Below, piece after piece: positions 12,664 to 26,289 of a DNA stretch of 64,000 bases. Each line of letters starts with the position of its first letter. Position 1 is the first letter of the stretch. The notes beneath the pieces were generated by a model. It made no database searches. It was given only the letters and a program-made list of their open reading frames with translations, and was not told the DNA's origin. The position numbers were made by a program, and so were the translations under genes. Origin of the DNA: Polydactylus sextarius (taxonomy: Eukaryota; Chordata; Actinopteri; Polynemidae); assembly GCA_016801845.1 (NCBI GenBank), contig CM028919.1, positions 16,359,659 to 16,423,658 on the forward strand, written 5' to 3'.

Positions 12664-12764
12664 TTTAAAGTGATGGTCCAGAGTAACATAAACACTCAAG
12701 AGATATTTTACGTTGGTTGAGGTAATATCAAGTTTGACCGTCTTTTGTTTCACAACCAAATGTT
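12664..12764. repeat. Single-arm fragment of the long hairpin element
   Basis: This 101-bp stretch matches one terminal arm of the palindromic element at 26290-26887 (shared AAAGTGA, GGTCCAGAGTAAC, TTTTACGTTGGTTGA and TTTGACCGTCTTTTG), showing that the element belongs to a dispersed family. Confidence 0.8.
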
Positions 12765-15700
12765 GTCTGGAACAGTCTAATGATCTAACAACTGCAACCG
12801 TGTTCACTCGAGTGTTAATTTAGAGCAGCAAGAACCTTTTAAGCCGATATCGTGCAGCTTTAATGAAACTGCTCAGCACACACACAGAGATTAAATGAAG
12901 AAGTAGAAAAATAGGAACATAATGAGGTTGAGGACAAATTAAATTACTTGTTATTCTAATCTGAGAAGAATCAGATGTGAATAAAATTGTAATTTCTGAC
13001 TTTTCTTTTCTTCTTCTTAATAAAATAAAACGTTGTCTCACACAAAGATGTCTCCTCATCAGAAAGAATGATGACTATGAAAATGACTCTTGAGCTTAAT
13101 GACCCAGGTCCTACATTACAAAACTGAGAGTCTCTGGAAAAGGAAACTAATCCTAAATTCACACTCGGTGCGTTGGAGTGGCACTTCTTTCTCCGTTTCT
13201 CTGCTCCCCACTTCCACGGCTTCCTTCCTTCAGGCCAAAAGAGCACAGGGATAACAATACTCCTCCCTGCCTCTCTGGTCCGGCCACACACACGTCTCAG
13301 GTCAACACACACACACACCACGACTCCTCCATCGCCACACACATGCAGCTCTGCATCTTTCTATTTGAGCCACAACGCAAATTGTGCCAAACGTAAACAC
13401 TACAGCGCCAATAAAAACTGGAGGAAGTCCGCTGAGGTCACATGTTAGTATTCCAGGGGTCAGAGGATAAAACTCCTCTTCCCCCTCCTCAGCGAGGTCG
13501 CCCATAAATAACAGTTGTGTCAGTAAAGAGGAGGGGGAAATAATCAGTAACATCCATGACGAGAGGGCAAACGTGCAGCCACACACACAAGGAGACACGT
13601 GGGGTTCGATGACAACATCAGACGAGTGAGAGTCGATCCTGACGTCCTGACGTCCAACTCGTTCTGTTATAAACATAAAACTTTTTATTAAGACATAAAC
13701 GATTTAAAGAATCACCTCTGTGATTCAATATCACGCTTAGACAAACAGAACGTCTCTCACCAGCAGCGCCTGAAATATCGTGACATTTACACCGTCACAT
13801 TACTGTAGATCCAAACATTACTCAAGCTCCAAAAACTCCCTTTGGTAGAAGCTAAATGTCTTTTCTTTAGACCCTCCCTCCCGTTGGCATCTTTTGTGTG
13901 TTACCCTAATGACCTTCACCCGAAAAGTCTGTCAGTTAGTCTTCAAACCCCATGACAAGACAACCTCAGTGGCATCGCTGGGATTATTTTCAGACTCGAC
14001 AAAGCTTCTCCGAAGCCACTGAACACATTATTCAGCTGCTTTCACAGACTCGTGATGTCCACGACTACTGAACTGATCTGGAGTCGTATATATAGTCTAT
14101 ATATAGTTTTATTATGCTTGAAATTGTCACTCAAAAGTCTTCAGAAGAGTTTCTGAACCTCTGGATTTCTGGAGCAAATTCCTTCTGGTCCCTCTTTTCT
14201 TTAAGCCACAAGTTTGCATTATGCTCGTCTGACCATCTCTGACGGCAAAAAGTGATTACAGCTGTTCTAAGCCGCCACACTTGAAGGCGGGGTCAGAAGC
14301 AATCCATCACGGAGACGGATGAGATGCCATAATCGTTCAAATATGAGATCAGCAGGTCAGGCCTTCAGGCTTTCATAGTGTTGAACTCATCTGTGGTGGT
14401 GGGAAGAATTATGTAAACAATCGATAAAAGTTCAGATCTTGCCTACTTTCTCACCTCTGCATGGCCAATCAATCGCTGCATGAAGGGAGCACAGTTAGAT
14501 TGTTGGTTTGTTGGAGAGTAACATAAGTTATTATTCTGCCATCTTGGAAAGACTCAAAGTGGACACATCTTCACCTTGTGTCTCTTTCTTCAGCTCGACA
14601 ACGCTCAACCCTCGTTACTTCTGCAGCAGCGAAGCTTTACACTGCGAATCTGGTTAATTTTCTATATCCACGGAGCGTGTGCTGAGTCTACAGCTCTTGT
14701 GACACCTTATCGATCCCTGTGTTTTGATTACTGCCACTGCACGAGGGTCTTAGCGCAGGTTGAGCTTGTAATCTGTGGAAAAACAGCGTGAGTAGCTTCT
14801 TTTGGTGTCACTGATAGCTCTTGATGGTCTAGAGGTCGCTTCTCTGCCAGAATGAGAAAATCTAAATTAGGGCAACAAGGTGGAGCAGCAACAACCATGT
14901 CTGTAGTGATATAATACCTTTTAGCTCCACACCTGGTGAACAAGCTGTTCAGCGCTTTTACAAGGAAAAGAGCAAAAGTTAATACTGAGACAACACAGAG
15001 ATGTGGCAGCTTCAGATAATGACCGTGGTGCTAGTAAAGTGAAGGTCTTGAAGATTACACAAAGGTCTGTAACCACAATTAACACTGCTGCAGAGTGAGC
15101 TGTATTTATATGTACATGTCGGCCATATGATGAAATAGAGCTGCAACAATCTTTTATTGTTTGTTGAATAAAACAAGTTATTAGAATTTGTCTGTTTGAC
15201 TTTTTAAGAAACAATCAGCTGATTCATTGATGAGGAAAATACATCATGGAGATATTTTAGATTCAGCTTCTAGCAGCCGTTATGTTTTGGGCATTTGGCA
15301 CTTGTAGATGTCATTTGCAAACAGCAGATAGTTTTTACAATGTGTCCTTTGTAAGAGTGTTATCACATGCCTTAAGCTAAATGCTGAGCATAGATGCTGT
15401 AATAAAAGAATCATGGGTGAATACAAAAATGTTGTGGCCTGGATAAGACTTTGGGAATCACCTGATTGTTGATATGTTACAAAAATGTTGTTTGTGTCTC
15501 AGAGGAGTCTAAACAGAAGGTGATTGACTTTTACCTCAGTCGGCTTCTTTTTTGCAGCAACAATATAGCACCATTAGCATCAGCATCAACATGACCTGCT
15601 GACAACACTGCTTTTATATCCACAGACAGGCCATTTACATGGTATATACCACATCTCCTGATGTCCTGGTCTGCTCTCTGTTCAATCAGCAAACTCTATA

Positions 15701-15939
15701 CGTCCGGATATAGGAAGCCTCTGCACTTACATTACTGGAGCTGCCTCTCAACATTAACACAGGAACCATTAGACCAAACGGGAACCTCCCATCATGGTAA
15801 GATCACCATCTCCACTTAAAGCTCTCAAGAGTTTCAAGAAGTGTTTATCCAAAGTATATTTGTCCAACCTTTCTCTGAAATAAAAAAAAAAAAAAAACTT
15901 ATAATCTTTCTCCTTCTTCCCCTTGAAGCAGATGTGCAT

Positions 15940-15942
<3 letters not shown>

Positions 15943-15974
<32 letters not shown>
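15943..15974. repeat. (GT)n microsatellite
   Basis: A pure (GT)16 run in palm intron 1. Confidence 0.95.
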
Positions 15975-15975
<1 letters not shown>

Positions 15976-16112
15976 CAGTTCAGGTTATTCACAGTGCAAA
16001 GAGATAGATGATCCTTCTCTGCTGCTTATCAATAGAGCTTTTGATATCATCTTTGCAACAACACTGATGATCGTCATATGAGCGTGTGGGTGTTTTCAGG
16101 AGGGGTGCATAT

Positions 16113-16113
<1 letters not shown>

Positions 16114-16172
<59 letters not shown>
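16114..16172. repeat. (CA)n microsatellite
   Basis: A pure (CA)n run of about 29 units, 140 bp from the opposite-orientation (GT)16 run at 15943; the two could pair. Confidence 0.95.
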
Positions 16173-16175
<3 letters not shown>

Positions 16176-19100
16176 TGAACACATTTCTCCCTTGAGATTA
16201 AAATGACTTAGTGGCTAAAAATGACAATTCATCTAAAGACGGACTATCTGCTGAGAAGAGAATGAAAAAAAACAAAAAACAAATCTTCTCTTCTTATCTG
16301 TCATGACAAAGCAGCAAGGAGGGAAAGAGAGGAGGGTGTAAAAAGAAAAGTGACTATCCAGGAAGAAAAGAGAAGAGAAAGATTAATAGAAATAGCAAAA
16401 ACAAAAACACTGAAGCAGAAAGGGTAAGGTGGAGTTCATCACATTATCTAATAATATCTCACATGTCAGAGACCAGATGTTGCTTCTTATTGCTCCGTAA
16501 GCTTTCACTTCTACTTCCTCTTGCACCCAACAATAACCATCTTTCAGCACCAAACAGTAACTAACTAAGGGCCTCTGTAATGCATGACATTCATTTTCCG
16601 AAAGCAGCTTACTGATCTGATTTTATAACCACAGCATAAATGGTTTCTTAATGATAGCAGGGTCAATAGGGGTAATTAGTAATATCCATCACTCTGGAGC
16701 GACTTGCTCGGGGCAGGATATGAACCCATGAAAGGCCTGCCGCCCTCTGGTAACGGTGTTGGACCAACCAGTTGTGTCAGACATGGTGGGAGATGTTGAA
16801 ATTAAAACACCAGACCTACTGTTCTCACTTCAAAGCTACTTTTAACCTTCTAACATTTATATTAAATCTGCTTTAGTTGCTTTTTTTTACCTGATCTGTT
16901 CAGATAATCACTAATATATAATGAGCAGTGTGTCTATTTATAGGTCCAGACACAGAATTAGTTTCCACTTACTCCAAACGGGAGAAACATTTGGCTTTGA
17001 GCAGCTAAACGTCGGCCAGTTTCACTACACTTGTTTTATCGGAGCAGTTTGCTGCGGTTTCTTCTGTCTTTGAAATTATGTTGATGAGAGTGAAGCTGAA
17101 GCCAAATGACTGAAGTTGTGGAATGAAAAATAAAACAAAAGTAATAAACTGAACGACGCTTAAATGCTCAACAGAACTGCAGTCGAATGATGCTAGTGAC
17201 CCATTTCACACACATGTGATTGATTGATAACATAAAAAATATTGATTATATAGTCTGGGATGTAGACTCGTCATTGTCATTGGTCAAACAACTGCTTGTA
17301 TTATTTTAATAAAGAGACAAGCGTGACATCAGCAGCCTTCTTATTTCATTATTTTACCCCCGAGGGCAAAGACGTCTGACTGGACCAGTCTGAACACTGC
17401 GACACAATGACCCTCTTTTATCAGACCAGTAACAAAGGTCACTGAGCGCACGCTGTGTGTGGAAGACTCTATTATAAATATTCTATTCTGATAGTGGAGA
17501 CTGTGCCCTAATTGACACTTCACAGAAAAAAACACAGTTTCCTCTCACGTCCTGATCAAGTCTGGGTCCGTTTAAAAACACAGTTTAGATCGATGAGTTC
17601 GTCGATACGTCTGCGTCTGAGCTAATTCTCTTTGGTCCAATCACTGTCATTACTTTAATACTTTTCTAGGTTGTTTTTTTTTTTTTTGGAGGGTGACCAG
17701 CTACATGTTAAAGAGGCTGGGGGTTGTTTTTTTAAAGAACATCCTCTGCCTCCTTTTTACAACTTTTTACAGAAATTGTTCAACCTAATGGAGACGACAG
17801 AATCTATTGATTTAAGAGTAGGAACAGTTGTAGCCTACACACTGGTGTGAGTGAACACTAAGGGGGTGGATGGAGATGGATTTGTGCCAAACCTTTTTTT
17901 TTTTTTTTTGCATGACTATCAGCAACAACACTGTAATGTCACTTGGACGTCCTTCGCCTATTTAAAGTGTGTTTATCAGGGCAGATAGTGAGTGTGTGCT
18001 CTTTTTGGCAACTGTTTTATACTTTCAGTTCAAGGAAACTGTCCAGTTTGAATGTTTTTCTTCCTGAGGATTTCTACTGGAGTTTACAGGAGGGCGCTCC
18101 TTACTACCAACTACATTCATTCACATTTCACCTAATTTTTCTCTGACAGACTGAGATTAGAAATGAATGACCTTTCCGGTTACTAGCCCATTTCCTTCTA
18201 TCTAAATTGGTGAAAGCAGATCCATCTCATCGCTCAGACTTCCAGACCAGGAGACAACACACTCGCACACACACCATCTTTTTGTTTCTGACACACACAC
18301 AAAGACAATGCACATAAAAGCTGCACATATGCACATACACAGTCATACAAGCACACACACAAAAAATGCGGCTGTCTAGAGTCATGATGCTGAATGATGA
18401 TTGGACGGACAAGACAAGTGCTGTCAGCTCCACTGTGACTTGCTGACACAACACAGAGCAGCCGAGCGGATACAGACCCTCGACTGACACATGGTCATGT
18501 TGAGGCCTTAACAATAAAATGACAGAACAGACAACAAACAGTGACAGAGCTGCACAACTGAGAACCTCATTCTTCCACCTGTTTGTCAGATAAATGCAAC
18601 TTTTTATCAATAAATCCGACTTCATGGTGCATGGTGTGATAATCTGCACGTCTGTACTGGATTTGCCAAGTGATTTGCATTCTTTGTCATATTGATTAAC
18701 TGGATGTTTTTTTGTATTTTGTCTTTGAAAACAAAGGACAAAGTCTCATTGTGTTAGACATTGAAACAAAGCCAAGTAATGTGACAAAGAGGAGGTTGTG
18801 ATCCAAGGACGTTGTAGCTTTAACGTCTTTTCATTCTTAATGAGCAATAGTCTTAGATATCAGAGTATAACTCTGACACAGCACAGAATATCTCAACAGG
18901 GAATCCAAACATGTTACCAGAGCTCAACACTTCTTCATCTAACACAGAAACACTTCTAAAATCAGGTCACACCAGGAACAAATCACTTCATAAGTAACTG
19001 CCACATATGAAGAGTCAGAGATCATTTCCAGGAATCAAACAGGTGTCACGCTGATTATTTCAAAGGCTAAAACAAATCACTGATGTCTCATCCTGTGTTT

Positions 19101-20243
19101 CCAGGACTTGCACGAATTCCTTCAGAAATGTGATGGGTGTGTTATGTTTATGAACTCGGTGCTTTCGTCATGAACTTACACCGGTCTGGTCAACAAAGAT
19201 GCTGTCCACAACACTGACACTGCTTCACACGACAAGAAGAAAAAAAAACAAACAATGGACACAAGACCAAACAAAAACACAGTCTTTGTCTGCTTGTGAC
19301 TATACCCGCTGTGATCAAAACATTATTACCTCATCAGGGGGACAGCCATAGAAATGTAGCTGCATAACATAAACACAAGCCTACGTGATATTCTGAGCGG
19401 ATGGAGGATGGAGACTCCATCACCACCAGCAGCACTGATGATTCATGTAAACTACACCTCTGTTGGAGATGAACTGTCTCTTTTCTATCCTCAAACCAAC
19501 TGCCTGGCTCTCTGCACGGTGTAAATTCCAGACAGGAGTATGTAATGGCCCAAGGTTTATCAGCTCATGCGCGCCATGTTGGAGCAGACTGCTCACATCA
19601 CAACACACCATAGAATCAACCCTGTTACTCTCCTCAGCCTGTAGCCAGTCAGCATCTCTCACCCCATAAACACATACACACACAAAAACACACAGAAACA
19701 AGAAGGAGACACATCATGAAACACTCCCATCACAAAACGGGTCGATGTTACATGATGGATAACGCGTAAACATGTCATCCTGTTACACCTGTCGTCCTGG
19801 CTGCAAAAAAGTACAATAGCCACAGTAAAAACGGCCCTCGAGGCATTTCAATAGAGGATGTTGACATGACATGAGAATGCAGCCATTTTCACTCTCCTGT
19901 TTGTTTAATTCAGCCCCGAACCAGACATGACTTTACCTTATTTTTTATTTATTACTGTTTTTTGTTGATTGTGCTCTGGGAGGATGCTGCGTCTCTTGTG
20001 ATTACGAGTTGTAACCTCATATTTTACGCAGCGGTCGTCACGCAGTGTTTACAAGGAGAAATTTCACTCGTACACAGAGATGTCAAATGATGATGATGAT
20101 GATGATGGTGGTGGTGTCTGTGATTGGAAGCTTAAATATTAGCGCCCCTGCACGAACCAACCTCTGGACAAATCAGTAAAAGCAGGTCAGCCGCCGCCAC
20201 CAGCTCCAGAGCAACAACTAGAAATAAATAAATCACGACTTAC

Positions 20244-20560
20244 TCAGCAGCAGATCCCGTTCCCGTTCTTCCAAACAGAAGTGTCTTCTTGTTTATCTCT
20301 GAGCGTCAAATTCGGAATCTACTCTATCACCCCTTCCTCTCCTCCTCCTCCTTCCCCTCCTCTTCCTCCTCCTCCTCCTCCTCTTCTTCTCCTTCTGACT
20401 GGCACCCTCTGTGTGTTATTGCCTGGGTGATGCGGCGGGCAGCTTTGCGCGCACGGCCCGACAATAACGACACCCCGATGGTTTCAGCGAAAAAAGACGC
20501 GCGGCGGAGGCGGTTCCGCGCTCGGTGCAAATCTCATGGGCTGTGGGGCGTCGTCCGAAG
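20244..20560 (-). promoter_or_regulatory. palm: Candidate palm promoter and non-coding first exon
   Basis: A strong minus-strand donor (GA|GTAAGTCG) lies at 20243-20238, just below a CpG-rich block at about 20430-20535 containing GCGCGC and CGCGGCGG motifs, in an otherwise AT-rich region. This fits the upstream exon that the acceptor at 8381 demands. The transcription start is not resolved. The block includes a (GGA)n purine tract (complement of 20339-20395) and a 67-codon upstream reading frame, 20530-20327, which would be a uORF if the exon extends that far. Confidence 0.45.
20339..20395. repeat. (CCT)n pyrimidine tract in the candidate palm first exon
   Basis: CCTCCTCCT-type triplets with CTT interruptions; purine-rich (GGA)n on the palm strand. 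Confidence 0.9.
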
Positions 20561-22158
20561 CAGGTTGTAGTCTGTTTAGTGCATGGGTGAGGGCGACAGA
20601 GAGGGAGAGTGGTATGTGAAGGGGAGTGCAGAGGGGAAAAGGATACGCCTCCCCCTGCCTTGTGGAGATAATGGGGCCCTGGCTATTCGGCGTTGACTGA
20701 GATATGGGTCCTCCTCTCCAAACGGGGGCCCTGCTGGCTCTCATCCAGCCTTATCATATGACGTCCAAGGAACCAGGCTGTCTGCTTCAGGGCTGCAGAT
20801 GAGGCGGTGTACATGCAAAAAAAAAAAAAATTAGGATCAGATCCAGCTCTCCCACCAGAGAGGAGAGAAGGAGAATGGAGCCTTTTCCTTTTCCCTGCTG
20901 CTCCCACTTCTCCATCTAGCGGCAGAGAAGGTCAATGTCAAGACTCCTGAGGATGAAATGAAATATCATCAAACTGCAACAACCTCAAGCAGTGATTTAG
21001 AGATTATTGAGATGATACTTGCTGTTTTTCACAATATAAAATCATAAACACAGATAATGATTTAACACTTTTGTTTTTTAAGTAAATGTCTTTAAACGAT
21101 GTTGCAGTTTCTTATTATTATCATTGATTGATTGGATGGTTTGTTACTATTATTATTGTTGTTGTTATTTTTGTCTGACTCAACTGATCCAGTCACACCT
21201 ACATCATCAAATCAACCAAAACATGTTGCACCAGCACCAAACGTCCAGCAGGTGGTGCTGCTGTTGCAGACAAGTTTTCTTCTTGTTTCTTGTTATGGTG
21301 GCGCCAGAATAAGAAGTAGTTCTTATATTTTTGCAACATAAATAATGAATTTTGTTACATCATGACATGAGTTGTCATGATGTCTAATCAATGCTCGTTA
21401 TTTCTAGTTATTTTGGGGAGTTCTTCCGTTGTGATCAAACTGGCAGCACCTCTGCCCAGACACCAGCTCCACAGCCTCTCAGGATTCAGGAAGGTGGAAA
21501 AAGGTGCAGACAAGAAGGCACAGACAGGGATCAGACTGCTGTCTGTCTCTGGGGACTGAGCAGATTTGAATTTGGAGCAGTTGAATACGACACCGTTGAA
21601 GGAGGATTTTTACCCTTCTGTCATTTGTTACTGTGCCTCTCGCTCATTTTATTCACATGACATCGTCCATCTCTCATTCCCTTTGGCCATTTTGACTTCA
21701 AATGTGTCTGCACACACATGATTACTTGCACATATACGAGCTCAGAGTAGGAAACATACGAACACAAGTGTGCATGGGGAGTTAGGGGGTTTGGAAAAGA
21801 AACACAGCCTCCCTTTTGTGTGTGTGTGTGTGTGTGTATGTCATAATATCACAATAAACACTGCTGACAGATGAGGGTCAGGCATGTTTTGTTACTGACA
21901 ACTCAGAACCAAAAAAAAAAAAAACTCCTTGACAAAAACAACGAAGGAAAGCAGCTCAGTCTCAATCTGATAAGGAGAGCAGCATTTCATACAAAACATC
22001 TTCGTTTGGATGTGATGAGGAACCAAAAAACAGTGTGTGTCTTCTCTGGGTGTGTGTGTGAACGTGTATGCAAATACATGCTCGTGTGTGTGTCCCTGTG
22101 GTTACACACCAAGGGTATTTTGGCCTTTTTTAAATGTGTTTAAGTGTGTGTCTCTCCC

Positions 22159-22160
<2 letters not shown>

Positions 22161-22216
<56 letters not shown>

Positions 22217-22226
22217 TGTGTGTGCG
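22161..22226. repeat. (GT)n microsatellite
   Basis: (GT)n of about 24 units, one GG interruption, then further GT units. Confidence 0.95.
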
Positions 22227-22767
22227 CGTGCAGGCTGACTTGGAGCCCTCACAGCCCTCGGGGCCAGCTCAGCACTTGGCTCCTTATCGCTCTCTCAGAA
22301 CGTCGTCATGAATAAACATCGCCTGAATAAAAAATTTACCCAAAATGAAAATAACTGAGTGGAGTGGAGGGTTTTTTTGGAGGGGGAGGAGGAGGTGGGT
22401 GTAAATCCACAGCAGGGGTGGTGGAGGAGGAGGAAGGGGTGATGAGAAAGTGAATGGATAAGAGCGAGAGAGAGAGGGCAGAGACTCAAAGTAGTGAGGG
22501 AAGGAGCTGAAAGGCAGCTTGAGGCCTGGAGGAGGTGGAGTATAAAGAGTTTCCTCCATGCTGGAATACCCTCAGTGCACTGGGCCAGAAAAATGCCAAA
22601 ATGTTACACTTGGTTTAGTTTTTTTTTCACTCTCTCGCTTCTTGTTTTTCCGTCTTCGTCTTACCTTCCTTTGTCTCTGTATATTTGATAATGTCAGTCC
22701 TGTCTCTGTTGGCTTCTGAAAACTGATTTGTATTCCTCATACTCTTGTGCTTGTGTATGTATCTACG

Positions 22768-22801
<34 letters not shown>

Positions 22802-23078
22802 AGTGTGGGGGAGCTGGAGATTTTCTTGTTTTTCTGAGTTGTAATGAGCTCTATCAAAAGAATAATGTTCCTCACTGACCCTTTTTTTACTTGGTCTAAT
22901 TCTCTGCTTTCCCTCATCTTTAATTTTGTCATTCCTCCTGCTTCACTTTCTATTTTTCTTTGTACTTCTCTCTGTAACGGCATCGTACAGCCACTAAACC
23001 AGACATGAATAATGAAAGGCGCGTTTGGTCTTTTTTTTTTTTTTTTTTTAATACCATTCTCTTAATCTGGCTGTCCTG

Positions 23079-23080
<2 letters not shown>

Positions 23081-23154
<74 letters not shown>
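23081..23154. repeat. (AC)37 microsatellite
   Basis: An uninterrupted run of 74 bases, the longest pure dinucleotide tract in the window. Confidence 0.97.
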
Positions 23155-23156
<2 letters not shown>

Positions 23157-23619
23157 ATCAGTCTGCGGCTGTAAAATCCACAGTAGGAATAATGAGGGTC
23201 ACGAAATGAAAATGTACAAGTGGGAGCCGACGTGTCGGCCTCATTATGAGGCAGCATCATTAGTTACACACCTACTGTCACTGTCCCACCACTGCATCCA
23301 CCCACACACACACACACACACAAACAAACACACACACACACTCATGTTTGTGGCTCAAAACACTGGAACATTATTCCTCTATTTTCTTTTCTTGTCTTTG
23401 TCAGTATCAGTCTCTCTCAGTCACGCTCACTTCATCACGATGACCCTCCCATCTCCTCTTTGGTGCTGGATCAAGTTGGCATCAGATGTGACAATGTGTT
23501 AATTGGTGGCTGTTATGCAGGTCAGTGAGTATCGTGGTGAGGCCAGTGATCCATTCATAGGCTCAACTGGGAGTCACAGCTGAGTGGCAGCTCTTTTATT
23601 TCTGTCTTTCACCCATAAA

Positions 23620-24045
23620 GTCACTTGGAACTTGATCTCAATCCCTTGTTCATTAACTCATATCTCCATTTCTCCTCCTCTTCTCTGTCCTTACTGCATT
23701 CCTTCCTAAGTCTCTTAACCGTTCCCCCGTCTTCCCTTTTGTTTTCCTCCAGTTTCTCTTTTTTCATCCATCCCAGTTTAGCTTCACCACCTTTTGTTCC
23801 ACCTGTGCAGTCGGTGCCTCCACCCCTGTGATTCCTTCTTTGTTTTTGTCTCCACATATATCTCATTTTTATTCCTTCCTGGATTCCTTTTTAATTCTTC
23901 TTTCCCTTCGAGTTTTCTTCACTTTTTATACGATGCAATTGTTTGTTCATTCGTGCTCCGTCTCTGCTGTTCTCTTTTCCTCCCTGTTTTTCTTTCAGAG
24001 GATTTACTTTACTCATTTTCCTCTTTAATCTTCTCCCATGTATTT
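23620..24045. repeat. Pyrimidine-rich low-complexity stretch
   Basis: The plus strand is dominated by C and T (TTCCTCC, CTTTTT and similar) for over 400 bases. The overlapping reading frames are compositional and were not called as genes. Confidence 0.7.
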
Positions 24046-24140
24046 ATTTGATCATGTGTGACCAAAGTGAAAAACTGTGTGCATATACTCGACGAAAAGG
24101 AAAGCACATTTCACGAGTTGCTGTAGGTCACTAGTCCTGT

Positions 24141-24690
24141 TTGTCAGTTTCATGGACAGGGTTTTTATGTTGCAGGTTGGCACAGAGTGTCTTTGGTTTT
24201 GGAGCCTCTGAACTGTCTCTGATATTTGCAGATGATTTGGTTTTGTTGGTTACATCTGGTCAGATTGAGGCCATCGTTTTCCATCAGACGTGGGTTGCAC
24301 ACGATCATTGTGGTAAAGGGGGAACTGATGGAGGGAAACTGTAAATTTATGAGCTGATCTATGTTTCTGTCTCCAGCTAAGATCATAAACTGGCTGAAAT
24401 TTCCTCCACAGGGTAGAAATAGATGGAGGAGCTCAGATTAGAGCTGCTGCTCCTTTGTGTTGAAAGGAGCTAGTTGAGGTCAGTCGGTGTCTGATTAGGA
24501 CGCCTCCTAGGTCCCTTTTCTTTTGGGAATTTTGGACACATCCAACTGGAAGGAGACTTTGCGGTAGATCCAGAACATGTTGGAGAGATTATATATATCT
24601 CATCTAACCTGGGATCCTCCAGGAAAGAGTTGACGGGAAAGAGACACTTCAACTATCCTGCTTGACAGTTGTTAATAGATGGATGGATCA
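24141..24690 (+). mobile_element. Degraded non-LTR retrotransposon, 3' part of reverse transcriptase
   Basis: One frame contains FADDLVLL at about 24225-24250, the reverse transcriptase F/YxDD catalytic box, preceded by SELSLI. Downstream pieces match, in the order known from a common fish LINE, the phrases around 'GAGGAGCTCAGATTAGAGCT', 'GTCTGATTAGGACGCCTCC' and 'CATGTTGGAGAGATTATAT', and the copy ends in a GATGGATGG-like tail near 24676. The frame is broken by stops and deletions, so it is a dead 5'-truncated copy. The clade (Rex1- or RTE-like) is not certain. Confidence 0.8.
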
Positions 24691-26083
24691 TTTATCTCTT
24701 ATGGTCCTAATCAGTACCCAGCACATGAAGCACAAATGGAGGACAACGACAAGGTGAAAGATACTGCACAGTTGGATAAGTTTAGACGTATTAGGATATT
24801 TTCAGTTACGTTCAGATGCAGCCTTTGTCTCTTCCTTCTCCGCTTGTAGCTGATGTGAAATAGGATGGATCACTGGCAGGCGCAGAGATGAGTGTAGTGT
24901 CGCAGTGCTCTAATTTACTCATTAAATCGATGTTCCCAGACCGTCTGATTTAGACTGGATTAAGGATGAGACTGTCTATTTTTTAATTTCAGACAGCCTT
25001 CCTTGCTGATTTGAAGAAACACAACAAAGAACGTGTGTGTGTGTGTGTGTGTGTATTTGCACATTTGCACATGTGATTACGACATGGTTATTTTGTTGTA
25101 ATGTGCAATGTTGCAGTTTTGGATAAATATTTGCTTTTATGTGTATGTGTGTTTTTGTGTATAATGCAAAATATCCCGCTGCATCTTAACTGTGGGACTG
25201 TGAGGACTGAAACTGGGTCAGACGGTTGTAAGAGCGTGATCCTCTGCCAAGAGCTTCCATAGAAACCTCTGACACGCCTGACACGCCTGACACTTTCTCC
25301 TGGCAGGAGATATATTTATGAATTGATGATGATACACAAGAGTTGAGGTAAGATGTATGAGGATCATGTTTATGCGATATAGGAGATCATTATATCTGCA
25401 CGACAGAAAGGATCACCATATGTATGTATGCATACACACACACACACATACATGTAAGCACAAAGGTTCATATCCACACACAATCCCAGACCCAATTAGA
25501 CCGGTCTAATAACTGTGTCAGTGTGTTACTACCCATCGCTGGGCCTTTAGGGTATTGAAGCCACGCACTGTAACAGTCTTACTCATGCATGTAAGGCCAC
25601 AACCACATCAGCCCACTCACGCTCAAATACACCGCTCTGCTTCGTCTTCTCCGTCTCTACGCAAAGACAAATAACACGAGGGCAAAAGTCGGCACAGGAG
25701 TGTGTATTTTCTTGGGTGTATCTGTTGATGGATGTCCATATTAATGTATGTTAATGGGAGGGTTTAAGTGTGTGTCTGTGTATCTATAGATGTGGGGTAA
25801 GAGGAGGAACAAGGATGCAGCGTTTTCCCTCCTCAGTTCTCAAGGGAAACGTTAGGAGACAGAGAAAGAAATACATCGAACATAATTGGAGAAACAGAGT
25901 GAGAGAGACTTGAATATATTCTCTGCTTGGTAGAATGTTTCTTTAAGCCATCACATGAAAAAGATTTGCATCTTTAGTAAAATCAACAATGGGGAATTTT
26001 TAGAAACAGTCTTATTTCCAGTCATTTGACAGATATCTATCTTTTTTTCTTAAATCTTTTTTGCACTCTGCCTCAGTTTCATG

Positions 26084-26289
26084 AGTTCAGCTACACCATC
26101 AGTTCACTTGGTCACTACAATGATCATCACTGAAATATCTCAACAATTATCACATGATTTATTGCAGTTGTTGCACAAATTACCATGAAATTTGGTAGCA
26201 ATAACAACAAATACCAATGATCTTCTCATCGGCCTCTGTTGCACTTTCTGTTTAATGCTAATTTGCAGATATTAGCATGTTAACTCACT
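26084..26289. repeat. Left part of an older fish dispersed repeat, split by an insertion
   Basis: It contains 'TGAAATATCTCAACAATTAT', 'TACCATGAAATTTGGTA' and 'GCAGATATTAGCATGTTAAC', typical of a widespread teleost repeat. The repeat resumes at 26888 after the hairpin element. Confidence 0.7.

Larger units (their letters stand above)
8381..20243 (-). other. palm: Inferred palm intron 1, no coding sequence seen
   Basis: This 11.9-kb stretch runs between the candidate first exon and the ATG exon. No reading frame in it resembles a known protein. It holds (GT)n/(CA)n tracts at 15943-15974 and 16114-16172, a T run near 17675, and a fragment of the hairpin element at 12664-12764. No RNA gene was recognised. 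Confidence 0.5.
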
